A stretch of DNA of 64,000 nt from JAPEKQ01 sp964516845 (GTDB lineage: Bacteria > Joyebacterota > Joyebacteria > Joyebacterales > Joyebacteraceae): NCBI GenBank assembly GCA_964516845.1, contig CAZEXP010000004.1, positions 39,087-103,086 of the forward strand, in the 5' to 3' direction. The notes beneath the pieces are model-generated. The model was given only the letters and a program-made list of their open reading frames with translations, had not been told where the DNA came from and did not search any database. Both the position numbers and the translations under genes were made by a program. Positions 15,916-24,829 of this stretch are shown here, in pieces (position 1 is the stretch's first letter; every line of letters starts with the position of its first letter).

Positions 15916-17256
15916 ATGGAATCGGGCGGACTCAGGATACTCATTGTCGATGACCAGTCGAGCGTTCGCGAGCTGCTCAAGGCGGTGCTCGAGAGCGACG
16001 GACACACGGTCGAGACGGCCGCGGACGGCGCGAAGGGCGTCGACGCGCTCGAAGCCGGGTTCCACGACCTGGTCGTGATGGACATCCGGATGCCTCAGCT
16101 CGACGGCGTTTCGGCGCTCGAGCGGATGAAGGTCCTGAGCCCCGATACCGGCGTCATTATGATGACGGCCTATGCGTCGGTCGAGACGGCAGTCCGCGCG
16201 ATGAAGCTCGGGGCGTTCGACTACGTGACGAAGCCGATCGACATCGAGGAGGTCCGCACTGTCATCGCGCGGTTCGTCGACGAGTCCTCTCCCGAGCCGG
16301 ACGAGGGGGATGTTCACTACGAACCGTCGTCCGAGATCATTGGGGCAAGCGCGGCGATCCGTGACGTCATCGAGATGGCTCGTCGCGTGGCCGACAGCGA
16401 CGCGACGGTGCTCATCCTCGGCGAGAGCGGGACCGGCAAGGAACTCGTCGCACACGAAGTGCATCGGGCGAGTCCGCGCGCCCGGAAGCCGTTCGTCGCC
16501 GTCAACTGCTCTGCGATCCCGGAGGGGCTTCTCGAGAGCGAGCTCTTCGGTCACGAGAAGGGCGCCTTCACCGGGGCGGGCCGGCAGAAGCGGGGGAGGT
16601 TCGAACTCGCGACGGGCGGCACGATCTTCCTCGATGAGATCGGCGACATGTCGCCGCAGCTTCAGGCGAAGCTCCTGAGATTCCTCCAGGACCGCACGCT
16701 CAACCGCGTCGGGGGTTCGGTCGAGATCACCGTCGACGTCCGCGTTGTCGCAGCTACGAACCGGGACCTGGAGGCCGCCGTTGCAGACGGCAGCTTCCGT
16801 GAAGACCTCTTCTTTCGCCTCAACGTCGTGACCATCGAGATCCCGCCGCTGAGGGACCGCAAGGAGGATATTCCTCTTCTGGTCGACCACTTCCTGAAGC
16901 TCCGCGCCGAGCGCGGTTCCAAGCCGAAGAAGATGTCGCCGAAGACCATGCACCAGGTGATGAACCACGACTGGCCCGGCAACGTGCGCGAACTCGAGAA
17001 CGCCATCCACCGCGCCGTCGTGCTCTCTCGGGGCGAGACGATCTTCCCCGAGCATCTTCCCGCGAAGCTCCGACCCGCCGAGACGTCGGGGGAGGAGGGA
17101 GAGGCTGCCGGAACGACCATCCGCGAGATGGAGCGGGACATCATCATCAAGACGCTCGCGCAGACCGGCGGCAATCGGACCCACGCGGCCAGGATTCTCG
17201 GCATCTCGCGTCGTACCCTCCAGAACAAGATCAAGGAGTACAAGATCGAGTCCTGA
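15916..17256 (+). CDS. ZraR/NtrC-family sigma54-dependent response regulator
   Basis: 446 aa in three parts. The receiver at 1-120 has acidic residues D12 and D13 and phospho-acceptor D56 (VVMDIRMP). The AAA+ domain at about 140-380 has GESGTGKE, a normal GAFTGA loop and FLDEIGDM. The Fis-type helix-turn-helix is at 405-446 (NRTHAARILGISRRTLQNK). It is coupled to the kinase gene by a 2-base gap with GGAGGAG overlapping the kinase end. Unlike the other sigma54 activator in this window, the GAFTGA motif is intact. Its likely target is the near-consensus sigma54 promoter at 17475. Confidence 0.95.
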   Translation: MESGGLRILIVDDQSSVRELLKAVLESDGHTVETAADGAKGVDALEAGFHDLVVMDIRMPQLDGVSALERMKVLSPDTGVIMMTAYASVETAVRAMKLGAFDYVTKPIDIEEVRTVIARFVDESSPEPDEGDVHYEPSSEIIGASAAIRDVIEMARRVADSDATVLILGESGTGKELVAHEVHRASPRARKPFVAVNCSAIPEGLLESELFGHEKGAFTGAGRQKRGRFELATGGTIFLDEIGDMSPQLQAKLLRFLQDRTLNRVGGSVEITVDVRVVAATNRDLEAAVADGSFREDLFFRLNVVTIEIPPLRDRKEDIPLLVDHFLKLRAERGSKPKKMSPKTMHQVMNHDWPGNVRELENAIHRAVVLSRGETIFPEHLPAKLRPAETSGEEGEAAGTTIREMERDIIIKTLAQTGGNRTHAARILGISRRTLQNKIKEYKIES

Positions 17257-17294
17257 GCGCTGCGTGTGATGCGCCCATGCGGAGGCTGCGACCA

Positions 17295-17332
17295 GGTGTG
17301 AAGAACCTGCGCAGTTGAGCAGGTCTGACACC
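17295..17332. terminator. Imperfect hairpin after the response-regulator gene
   Basis: GGTGT...ACCTGC, an 8-base loop, then GCAGGT...ACACC form a two-part stem 38 bases after the stop codon. No U-tract follows. It may end the two-component transcript or bind a regulator of the promoter at 17475. Confidence 0.4.
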
Positions 17333-17474
17333 CCGGGATGGGCAACTCTTGCTCGCCATGACTCGGCCGCGGTCCTCCCAAGCTTTCTCTTGTTGGACAA
17401 AAGCACGCTCGAAAGCCCCAGTGCACAGGCTTGTTCACGAATTGTCGCCTCTCCGGCACGCGCGCCGCGGAAGC

Positions 17475-17490
17475 TGGCACCTCGGTTGCT
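17475..17490 (+). promoter_or_regulatory. Consensus sigma54 promoter before the ZraP-like gene
   Basis: TGGCACCTCGGTTGCT matches TGGCAC-N5-TTGCW at every conserved base. It lies 182 bases before the ZraP-like gene and right after a gene for an NtrC-type activator. The E. coli zraP gene is likewise sigma54- and ZraR-dependent. The remainder of 17257-17671 has no gene. Confidence 0.75.
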
Positions 17491-17671
17491 TTACAAGGGG
17501 TCAGTCCGCCGGCCGGCGCATCCCGCAAACTCCCAGGCAGCGGCCTGCGCTGGCCGACCGGACGGAAACCGAAGACGAAACGCGCATCATAACAAGCGGG
17601 ACGAGGCAGTACACATCACAGCGGGAGCGGCGGCACAGATCAGCAGCCGGAACCCCGGAAGGAGAAACCCG

Positions 17672-18481
17672 ATGAGCAGGAAGACCATCATCACAGGAGC
17701 GATCGCCGCAGTCGTAGCCGTCGCGCTCATGAGCAGTGCGGCGCTTGCGGCGCGTGGGAATGGCGCAGGCATGGCGATGGCGGGCGGCAGAGGGACGGGC
17801 GAGTGCCGTATGGCGGATCGAGGCATGCGTCCGAGCTTCACGAGCGAGCAGAAGGAACAGATGGAGAAGATTCGCGCGGGCTTCGAGGAGCAGCGCGTGG
17901 AACTCCAGAACAGAATGAAGGTCCTCCACGTCAAGATGCAGGATCTCGCCGAGTCGGACAACCCCGACTTCGGCAAGCTGGAGCGCATGATCGACGATGC
18001 CGCGGAACTCCGGGCCGAGTTGACGAAGCTCAAGCTCAAGCAGCACGTCGCTATACGTGCGATTCTCGACGACGACCAGCGTGTGCTTTTCGATAGAGGC
18101 ATAGCCCGGACGCTCTCGCACGGCGGCCGGGACGGTATGCGAGGCGGCATGCGCGGTGACAGGATGAATGCCGGTACGATGGGACGTCGTGGCGGTCGGA
18201 TGAACGCCTGTCCGATGGGCAAGCCCGGCGGCATGATGGGCGCCAATTCGATGGACATGTCCGGGGGCAGGATGTTCCGCGGTTCCGCGGGCGAAGACGA
18301 GTGCATCATCATGATCAAGGGTGATCCGGAGAAGATGGGCGACATCATGAACTGGGAGACCGACGAGGGCGAACTCATTGAATTCCTCAAAGGGTCCGGA
18401 GACGAGACCGAGCGACGCGTCATCGTCAAGAAGATCGTCGACGGTGACGAAGTGATCATCGAGTTCGAGGAAGACGAATAG
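17672..18481 (+). CDS. ZraP/Spy/CpxP-like periplasmic metal-binding chaperone with acidic C-terminal extension
   Basis: 269 aa with a signal peptide (cut after SSAALA). Residues about 50-150 form the alpha-helical Spy/CpxP/ZraP region: FTSEQKEQMEKIRAGFEEQR, a long heptad stretch, and HVAIRAILDDDQRVLFD. A Gly/Met/Arg-rich linker at about 150-215 (GGMRGDRMN, GGMMGANSMDMSGG) could bind metal ions. The last 55 residues are acidic and beta-prone (VIVKKIVDGDEVIIEFEEDE) and are not part of ordinary ZraP. The ATG at 17672 has GGAAGGAG; the open frame from 17315 crosses the sigma54 promoter. It probably buffers metal or protects periplasmic proteins under control of the adjacent two-component system. 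Confidence 0.85.
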   Translation: MSRKTIITGAIAAVVAVALMSSAALAARGNGAGMAMAGGRGTGECRMADRGMRPSFTSEQKEQMEKIRAGFEEQRVELQNRMKVLHVKMQDLAESDNPDFGKLERMIDDAAELRAELTKLKLKQHVAIRAILDDDQRVLFDRGIARTLSHGGRDGMRGGMRGDRMNAGTMGRRGGRMNACPMGKPGGMMGANSMDMSGGRMFRGSAGEDECIIMIKGDPEKMGDIMNWETDEGELIEFLKGSGDETERRVIVKKIVDGDEVIIEFEEDE

Positions 18482-18590
18482 AACGCGAACACCACTCTCT
18501 CTCTCCACAGGCTGTTCCGGCGCGGACCGGAAGCTGCATCAACTCAGAGTCGCCGCGCGGCTCAACCGACAACCGGTCCGTTCCCCCCGG

Positions 18591-18620
18591 GCGGGCGGTC
18601 CCGAAAGGGATCGCCCGCTT
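18591..18620 (+). terminator. Terminator after the ZraP-like gene
   Basis: A 12-bp stem (one G-U pair) with a GAAA tetraloop: GCGGGCGGTCCC-GAAA-GGGATCGCCCGC, then TT. It lies 110 bases after the stop codon. Confidence 0.6.
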
Positions 18621-18640
18621 CCCCCATCCGGCATCCATAG

Positions 18641-18830
18641 GGCTTCTCAGAGGCGATTTCGGCGTTTCTCACGCTCATCGTGCTGCCGTTCACCTACAGC
18701 ATCTCCCATGGGCTGGCCATAGGCCTCACGGGCTATCCGCCGCTGAAACTCCTCCGGATGCGGCCGTGACGTGCACTGGATGGTCTACGTCCTTGCCGGG
18801 CCCTTCGTGCTGCGGTATATATTCCTGTAG
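18641..18830 (+). pseudogene. Remnant of an NCS2-type purine (guanine/hypoxanthine) permease, C-terminal end only
   Basis: About 62 codons match the end of AzgA/PbuG-type permeases: FSEAISAFLTLIVLPFTYSI, then SHGLAIGLTGYPPLKLL, then a stop, and after a +1 shift DVHWMVYVLAGPFVLRYIFL before the final TAG. The N-terminal part of about 370 residues is absent, and the frame is broken after codon 43, so the gene is dead. It indicates a past deletion between the ZraP-like gene and the barrel-protein gene. The rest of 18482-18976 holds only the terminator and a promoter-like site. Confidence 0.8.
18793..18821 (+). promoter_or_regulatory. Sigma70-like promoter within the permease remnant
   Basis: TTGCCG at 18793-18798 and TATATA at 18816-18821 are 17 bases apart and point towards the barrel-protein gene at 18977. 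Confidence 0.4.
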
Positions 18831-18976
18831 GGCCATTCCTTAGGTGTGGTCTCCGTGGGTGCGCCTCCGGGCGTTCCCGCTCGCCCCGTCATCCTCCGGG
18901 TCCGGCGGCGTGTCCAGGGGATACGTCCTGTTCCGTGCCGTCGGCCATCCGGAGATCGTGATAACAGAGGTGCCTC

Positions 18977-19603
18977 ATGTATCGAAAGACGGCGTTTGCG
19001 ATAGCATTGCTTCTCGTTGTTCTCTCTGCCGACACGGCACCCGCGAAGCTCCGGGGATTCATCCCGCGGTCGCGGCGTGGCGCCGAAGTGTCCCTCGAGA
19101 TCCCGAGGTACGTCTTCCCGATGGGCGAAGGACTTGTCGGGGACTATTCCATCGACGAGGGATGGGGCTTCGGGTTTGGTCTGATGCTCGGAGTCGTCGA
19201 CAACGTCGGACTCGAGGCGCGTACCGTGCAGTCGAATCACCGCATCGCCGAAGGGGAGTGGGACCTGGACCAGACGTTCGTCGGGATCAAGTACTGCATG
19301 GTCGGCGACAGCGCGTTTCAGCCCTTCCTGAGTGCGGGCTACTGCCGGCAGCTCATGGAGACCGACTCGCTCGATGCGTCGTTCGACGAGTTCACGCGTC
19401 TCTCCGGGCACGGTGCGTACGCGTCGTTCGGCATTGACTACTTCCGCACGTCGAAGCTCCTGTTCTCGGTCCGGGCGGACTACATCCTGATGGACTTCAC
19501 CCGTGGCGCCTTCGGTATCGACGAGAGTGACCTGGATGAATCGATCGACTCCGATACGATCGCGGTTTCGCTGTCGATCGGATACCGCGCGCCAATCTGG
19601 TAG
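18977..19603 (+). CDS. Small outer-membrane beta-barrel protein (OmpW/OmpA-barrel-like)
   Basis: 208 aa. Signal peptide at residues 1-23 (cut after TAPA). The mature part consists of short beta-strands separated by turns (GWGFGFGLMLGVVDNVGLEA, FQPFLSAGYCRQL) and ends in a barrel-type C-terminus, VSLSIGYRAPIW. This matches small 8-strand barrels of the outer-membrane beta-barrel superfamily; the exact family is uncertain. The ATG has GAGGTG upstream. The gene is followed directly by a 27-base tandem repeat and then by the osmC-tldD-tldE group. Confidence 0.8.
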   Translation: MYRKTAFAIALLLVVLSADTAPAKLRGFIPRSRRGAEVSLEIPRYVFPMGEGLVGDYSIDEGWGFGFGLMLGVVDNVGLEARTVQSNHRIAEGEWDLDQTFVGIKYCMVGDSAFQPFLSAGYCRQLMETDSLDASFDEFTRLSGHGAYASFGIDYFRTSKLLFSVRADYILMDFTRGAFGIDESDLDESIDSDTIAVSLSIGYRAPIW

Positions 19604-19680
19604 TGGCGCGTTCGCGCGCTGACACGGCTATGGCGCGTTCGCGCGCCGGCACGGCTATGGCGCGTTCGCGCGCTGACACG
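19604..19680. repeat. 27-base tandem repeat, about 2.9 copies
   Basis: Units start at 19604, 19631 and 19658. Each begins TGGCGCGTTCGCGCGC, which contains the self-complementary GCGCG-TT-CGCGC. Units 1 and 3 are identical over 23 bases and unit 2 differs at two positions. It lies between the barrel-protein stop and the OsmC gene. Confidence 0.9.
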
Positions 19681-19703
19681 CTCCACTGTCTGGGGGGAAC
19701 TGA

Positions 19704-20126
19704 ATGCTCGAAGTGACAGCGAAATGGGTGAGTGGCTGGAAGTTCGTCGGGACCGACAGCAGCGGTCGCGAAATGAAGATGGACGCGAGTGTCGAGGGCG
19801 GTGGTGAGGGCGACGGGTTCCGCCCCGCGGAGCTTCCGCTGATGGGGTTGGCCGGGTGCACGGGTATCGACACGATCGAGATCCTTCAGAAGATGCGCCT
19901 GCCGGTCGAGAGCCTGGAGCTTCGCGTGACGGCCGAGAAGAGAACGGACGGCTCTCCGGGTCTCGTCGGCGTCAAGGTGGAGTACATCGTCCGAGGGAAG
20001 GGTCTCTCGAAGGAGAAGGTAGAGAAGGCCGTCCGGCTCTCCGAGGAGAAGTACTGCACGGTGAGCGGGGCGTTGTCGCAGGCGACGCCGGTCACACACG
20101 AGATCACGATCGAGGAGACCTCATGA
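19704..20126 (+). CDS. OsmC/YhfA-like family protein
   Basis: 140 aa. Family features are the two cysteines in LAGCTGID and EEKYCTVSGAL, and the AELPLMGLAGC region. The peroxidatic OsmC/Ohr proteins reduce organic hydroperoxides through such a cysteine pair; the short YhfA-like branch to which this one seems closer has no settled role. The ATG is preceded by GGGGGA. Its stop overlaps the tldD start by 4 bases (ATGA), so the two are translationally coupled. It probably belongs to a protein-quality or stress operon with TldD/TldE. Confidence 0.9.
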   Translation: MLEVTAKWVSGWKFVGTDSSGREMKMDASVEGGGEGDGFRPAELPLMGLAGCTGIDTIEILQKMRLPVESLELRVTAEKRTDGSPGLVGVKVEYIVRGKGLSKEKVEKAVRLSEEKYCTVSGALSQATPVTHEITIEETS

Positions 20127-21493
20127 AGAACCGGATCTCGGAGGTCCTGAAGAAGTTCACCGACCGCTGTGACTATCTCGAGGTTCATGTCGAGGAGACC
20201 GAGGAGTCTCGCGTCGGATTCACGGGGAACCGGCTGTCGGACCTTGGGCGTCGCGTCGATTTCGGCGGGAACGTCCGGGCGCTCCACAAGGGCGGATGGG
20301 GTTTTGCTTCATTCAACAGCCTGGATCGCATCGACGAGTTCGCGGGGCACGCGATCGACCAGGCGCGCCTCGTGGGACACGGCACGAGCCAGCTCGCGCC
20401 GGTCGAACCTGTCGTTGCGGACGTGGCGCTCGACGTGAAGAACGATCCGCGGGGAGTCTCGCTGGCGGACAAGGTCGCCATGATGCGCGCATACAACGAG
20501 CAGGTGCTCGCTTTCCACGATGAGATCATCACGAGTTCGCTCCTCTACTTCGACCGCTATCGCCGCTTCTGGTTCGGGAACAGCGAGGGCGCAATGGTCT
20601 ATCAGGAGCGCGTCGACGTCGGCGGGCGTGTCACCCCCGTCGCATCACGCGGCGAGGGTTCGCAGTCGTACAGCGCATCGTTCGGCGGAAGCGACGACTT
20701 CAGCGTGGCGCGCGGCAACGAGGCCAGGGTCGAGAAGGCCTGCCGGGTCGCGCTCGGCAAGCTCGACGCCCCGAAGGTCAAGGCCGGCGAGTATGCCGTC
20801 GTCGTCGATCCGATGCTCGGCGGCGTGTTCATCCACGAGGCGTTCGGGCATCTCTCCGAGGGCGACAACGTCTATGAGAACAAGAGTCTCCAGGAAGTGA
20901 TGGTCCTCGGGCGGAAGTTCGGCAAGCCGTTCCTCAACGTCCATGACACCGGTCTCGACAAGGGGTATCGCGGCTATCTCGTCTACGACGATGAGGGCGT
21001 CCCGACCGAGAAGACGTACCTCATTCGCGAGGGCGAACTCGTCGGCCGGCTGCATTCGCGAGAGACCGCAGGAAGGATGGGCGAGCGGCCCACGGGCAGC
21101 GCGCGGCTCATTGACTATCGTCATCCGCCCGTCCCGAGGATGCGGAACACCGTCATAGAAAACGGTGAGTCCACGTTTGACGAGATGATCGCCGGCATCG
21201 ACCTCGGCGTCTACGCGATCTCGGCCTCCGGCGGGCAGACGAACGGCGAGATGTTCACGTTCACCGCGGCGGATGCCTATATGATCCGAAACGGCAAGTT
21301 GGCTGAGCAGGTTCGCGACGTCATGCTTACCGGGAACGTCTTCACCACGCTTGACAGCATTGACGCAATCGGCAACGACCTCGCGTGTCACGATGGGGGC
21401 GGGGGGTGCGGCAAGGCGGGGCAGTTCCCGCTGCCGGTGACGCACGGCTCGCCGCACGTCAGGATTCAGAACGTCGTGATCGGAGGTGAGTAA
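20123..21493 (+). CDS. tldD: Metalloprotease TldD
   Basis: 456 aa, the normal length. It has the zinc motif HEAFGH in FIHEAFGHLSEGD and the C-terminal GGGCGKAGQ region. TldD is the catalytic half of the TldD/TldE protease, which in E. coli degrades unfolded peptides and removes the leader of microcin B17. The start at 20123 is set by the 4-base overlap with the OsmC gene and by a GGAG site; the longer open frame runs through that gene. The partner gene follows immediately. Because this complex can process RiPP leaders, it is a candidate for leader removal in the RiPP system of this window. Confidence 0.96.
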   Translation: MKNRISEVLKKFTDRCDYLEVHVEETEESRVGFTGNRLSDLGRRVDFGGNVRALHKGGWGFASFNSLDRIDEFAGHAIDQARLVGHGTSQLAPVEPVVADVALDVKNDPRGVSLADKVAMMRAYNEQVLAFHDEIITSSLLYFDRYRRFWFGNSEGAMVYQERVDVGGRVTPVASRGEGSQSYSASFGGSDDFSVARGNEARVEKACRVALGKLDAPKVKAGEYAVVVDPMLGGVFIHEAFGHLSEGDNVYENKSLQEVMVLGRKFGKPFLNVHDTGLDKGYRGYLVYDDEGVPTEKTYLIREGELVGRLHSRETAGRMGERPTGSARLIDYRHPPVPRMRNTVIENGESTFDEMIAGIDLGVYAISASGGQTNGEMFTFTAADAYMIRNGKLAEQVRDVMLTGNVFTTLDSIDAIGNDLACHDGGGGCGKAGQFPLPVTHGSPHVRIQNVVIGGE

Positions 21494-21494
21494 C

Positions 21495-22841
21495 GTGAAG
21501 AAGATCATCGAGAAAGCTCTGAGCAAGGGAGCCGAGCACGCCGAGGTCTTCTTCTTCGAGAACCTCGAGACCGACGTCGAGTACGAGGCGGGCTCGCTCA
21601 AGTCGCTCTCCGATACCGAGGAGAAGGGCGCGGCTCTGCGACTCGTGAAGGACGGGAAGCTGGGATTCGCTACCACGACCAAGCTTGAGGACATCACCGG
21701 GCTGGTTGACAATGCGCTCGCGACGGCGGTCGAGGGAGAGCCCATCTCGTTCGAATTCTCATCCGGGGCGGAGCTGCCGTCACCCGCGATCACGGATGAG
21801 CGCGTCACGTCACTCACGGTCGATGAGATGATGCAGCATTCGCAGGACGCGATCGCGCGCGTTCTCGACTATGAGGAGAGGGTCACGACGGAGTCGGGCA
21901 CTTCCCGCGAGATGCAGCGGATCGGCGTGGCGACCAGCCGCGGATTCGAGGCGGAGTTCGAGCGCACGGCCTACCAGTTCTACGTTGGCGGCCTGCTCAT
22001 CGAGGGGACGAGCATGCTGCACGTCGGCGGGAGCTACTCCGGAACGGAGTTCGGCGCGGACCACGTCGCGCTGGCCGACAAGACCATCAGGGACATCAAG
22101 CGCGGTCGGACGAACGTCGACATCAGCCCGGGGAAGATGACGGTCGTGCTGACGCCTCGCGCGGTCTCCGACATCTTTCTCACGCTCAATCTGGGTGTGA
22201 ACGGCCTGTATGTCGATGAGCGTATCTCGCCGCTGGCGGGTAGGCTCGGCGAGACGATTCTCGATGAGCGCATCACCATCCGCGACGACGGCGTCCGCTC
22301 CGGCGCGTATTTCTCGGCTGCCTTCGACGACGAAGGCGTGCCGATGCAGGAGACGACGGTCTTCGAAAGCGGCGTGCTCAAGAGCTATCTTACGGACCGT
22401 CGGACGGCGGCGAAGCTCAGGCACCCGGCGACGGGCAACGGGCTCAAGGCGAAGCGCCTCATCATGTCGAAGGAACTCGGCAAGGCCCCGGCGCCCGAGA
22501 TCACGAACTGGGTGATGGACGGCGGTGAGAAGCCGTACGACGAGCTCATGGCGGACGTCGGCGGCGGTGTACTCGTCGACAGCATCATGGGAATCGTGAT
22601 GTCCAACCTCGCGGCCGGCGACTTTTCAGGGAATCTCATGTACGGTCTCAAGATCGAGAACGGGAAGACCGTGGGACGCGTGAAGGATGCGATGATATCG
22701 GGCAACGTCTATGAGCTGTTCCGAGACAATGTGGTCGGTCTCTCGAGGGAGGTCGAGCGCACGGGGGTCATGGGCGGCATCGGGAGCCATTGGTATCCGC
22801 ACGTCGTTCTGCGGGACGTCTCAATCGCGGCGAAGGGTTAG
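21495..22841 (+). CDS. pmbA: TldE/PmbA, non-catalytic partner of TldD
   Basis: 448 aa from GTG 21495, which has GGAGGT 8 bases upstream; the GTG at 21486 lies on the ribosome site itself. It shares the TldD fold (GAEHAEVFFFENLETDVEYE at the start, SPGKMTVVLTPRAVSDIF in the middle) but has no HExxxH motif, as expected for TldE. The dimer with TldD forms a closed chamber for unfolded peptides. It lies one base after the tldD stop. A 34-base gap separates it from the DUF2207 gene. Confidence 0.95.
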   Translation: MKKIIEKALSKGAEHAEVFFFENLETDVEYEAGSLKSLSDTEEKGAALRLVKDGKLGFATTTKLEDITGLVDNALATAVEGEPISFEFSSGAELPSPAITDERVTSLTVDEMMQHSQDAIARVLDYEERVTTESGTSREMQRIGVATSRGFEAEFERTAYQFYVGGLLIEGTSMLHVGGSYSGTEFGADHVALADKTIRDIKRGRTNVDISPGKMTVVLTPRAVSDIFLTLNLGVNGLYVDERISPLAGRLGETILDERITIRDDGVRSGAYFSAAFDDEGVPMQETTVFESGVLKSYLTDRRTAAKLRHPATGNGLKAKRLIMSKELGKAPAPEITNWVMDGGEKPYDELMADVGGGVLVDSIMGIVMSNLAAGDFSGNLMYGLKIENGKTVGRVKDAMISGNVYELFRDNVVGLSREVERTGVMGGIGSHWYPHVVLRDVSIAAKG

Positions 22842-22875
22842 CAACGCTATGACCGGTCTCACACGGGGAGGGAAG

Positions 22876-24275
22876 ATGCGCACACGGCGGAAGGCATCCG
22901 CGGTCCTGGTTGTCCTGACACTTGTCGTGCTGGCTGCCGCGCTGCCGGCGGCCGGGAAGGAGTACTCCTTCCCCGAGGTCCGGCTCGACATCACGGTCCG
23001 CGAGGACGGCGGGTTCGATGTGCGGGAGGCGAGGACGTTCGCGTTCGAGGACGACTTCACGTTCGCCTACTACGACGTGGCGAAGCGGGCGTCGACCGGC
23101 GACCGTATTGAGGTCACGGACCTTTCCGTCAGTGAGAACGGCACCCCGTACACGCAGGGCTCGCCGCGCATTCTCGACGACCAGCGCCCGCCCGGCATGT
23201 ACTACGTCGATTACGACTACGACGGCGGCTTCGCTCGCATCACGTGGTTCTATCGGGCGGAGAACGAGCGCCGCCGCTTCGACATCTCCTACACTGTTCA
23301 CGACGCGGTGGTCGTGCACGACGACTTCGCGGTCCTCTACTGGAAGTTCATCAGCGACAACTGGACCGTTCCGACGCAGCGCGTCGAGGGTGTCATCCAT
23401 CTGCCGGCCGGCGCAGACATCGATCGCGTGAGGGCGTGGCTCCACGCGCCGCTGACGAGCGAGTACGTTATCGAGGACGCCAGGACCATCTCGTTCTGGG
23501 TCGACCGCGTGCCGTCGCAGCAGTTCGTGGAGCTCCGCGTGTTGTTCCCGCCCGAGCTCGTTCCCGACGCGTCGCGGCGCCAGAGCGGCGATGTCTGGAC
23601 GACGGTCTTCGAAGAGGAAGGGGAGTGGGTCGAGGATGCGAACGCGCGTCGAGTCGCCGCGCAGGAGGCCGCGCAGGAGGCCGCGCAGAAGGCTGAGGAG
23701 CGTGAAGAGCGCGAAAAGCGCTTGGAGCGCATGGGCGGGTATCTGAGCATCGTCGTCGGTCTCGGCGTATTCCTCGCGTGGCTCGGTCTCTTCCTCGCGT
23801 TCGGCCGGGAACACAAGGTCGATTTCGATGGCGACTACTACCGCGAACTTCCGTCCGACCGCTCTCCGGCGGAGGTGGGGTACCTCGTCCGTTCGGGCGA
23901 CGTAAATGCCGACGACATGGTCGCGACGATGCTCGATATGGCCCGGCGCGGATACATGACCATCACCGAAGTCGTNNNNNNNNNNNNNNNNNNNNNNNNN
24001 NNNNNNNNNNNNNNNNNNNNNNNNNNNNNNNNNNNNNNNNNNNNNNNNNNNNNNNNNNNNNNNNNNNNNNNNNNNCGTTCGCGGCCGGGTGGTACTACGG
24101 CTCCGCGATGGGCATCGGGGACGGAATGAGCGGGATCTCCGGTCTGGCCGAGGGGATGGCGAGCATGGTCTCCGTTGCCGGCAGCACGATGAGCTCCGCC
24201 AGCGGCACCGGCGGTGGCGGGAGCGGTGGCGGTGGTGGCGGTGGCGGTGGTGGCGGCGGTGGCGGAGCCGGCTAG
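22876..24275 (+). CDS. DUF2207 membrane protein, interrupted by an assembly gap
   Basis: Signal peptide at 1-24 (cut near AAG-KE). The extracytoplasmic DUF2207 domain at about 25-255 begins YSFPEVRLDITVREDGGFDV. A coiled, charged stretch (EAAQEAAQKAEEREEREKRLERM) is followed by a membrane helix (LSIVVGLGVFLAWLGLFLAF) and a cytoplasmic part with DMVATMLDMARRGYMTI. N at 23976-24075 hide the next segment; after them the frame resumes, shifted, with the family-typical end (SGGGGGG...). Known members have about 600 residues; 366 and 66 codons are visible, so some 150-200 codons are probably missing. ATG 22876 is chosen for its GGGAGGG site. Confidence 0.85.
23976..24075. other. Assembly gap of 100 N, real missing sequence
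   Basis: The flanks share no overlap, and the reading frame is not kept across the N run, so the length is a placeholder. Confidence 0.95.
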
Positions 24276-24329
24276 GCCGTTGCCCGGACCCGCGCGCCGG
24301 GCACAGAGCAAGACGCGAGGGCTTCAGAG

Positions 24330-24800
24330 ATGGCCGACCGTCCCGAGTACACCGAGATAGAACACACGGCCGACGTAGGCATCGCGCTCCGCGCGCCGGA
24401 CATGATCTCCGCGTTCGAGGGTGCCGCGGCAGCCGCCTTCGATCTGATGTGCGATCTCGACCGTGTGGCGCCCGAAGCGAGCTTCGAACTCAGCGTCGAA
24501 GGGCGCCCGGGCGATCTCGAACACCTCATGGTGCGCTGGCTCTCCGAACTTCTCTATCTCTACAGTTCCGAAGGCGTGCTGCTCTCGGAGTTCGAGATCC
24601 TCGAACTCCGAGAGCATGGCATCTTCGATGGCGACGAGGGCGGCAACGCCGCTTCGCTTCTGACCGCCCGCGTGCGCGGCGAGCGGTTCGATGCGCGCCG
24701 GCATCAGATGAAGACCGAACTCAAGGCGCCGACCTACCACCAGCTTGTTGTGGAACGCACGGGCGACGGGTGGTCGGTCCGCATCATCTTCGATACGTAG
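24330..24800 (+). CDS. Archease, cofactor of RNA ligase RtcB
   Basis: 156 aa. Archease motifs are the N-terminal YTEIEHTADVGI with the metal-binding Asp, MVRWLSELLYLY in the middle, and KTELKAPTYHQLVV near the end. The protein helps RtcB load guanylate and turn over. The rtcB gene follows after 29 bases, the classical pair. The Asp in HTADVG and the acidic residues expected to bind metal are present. Confidence 0.95.
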   Translation: MADRPEYTEIEHTADVGIALRAPDMISAFEGAAAAAFDLMCDLDRVAPEASFELSVEGRPGDLEHLMVRWLSELLYLYSSEGVLLSEFEILELREHGIFDGDEGGNAASLLTARVRGERFDARRHQMKTELKAPTYHQLVVERTGDGWSVRIIFDT

Positions 24801-24829
24801 CGCGCAGGTCGTCTTCGCAGGGGAACCGC

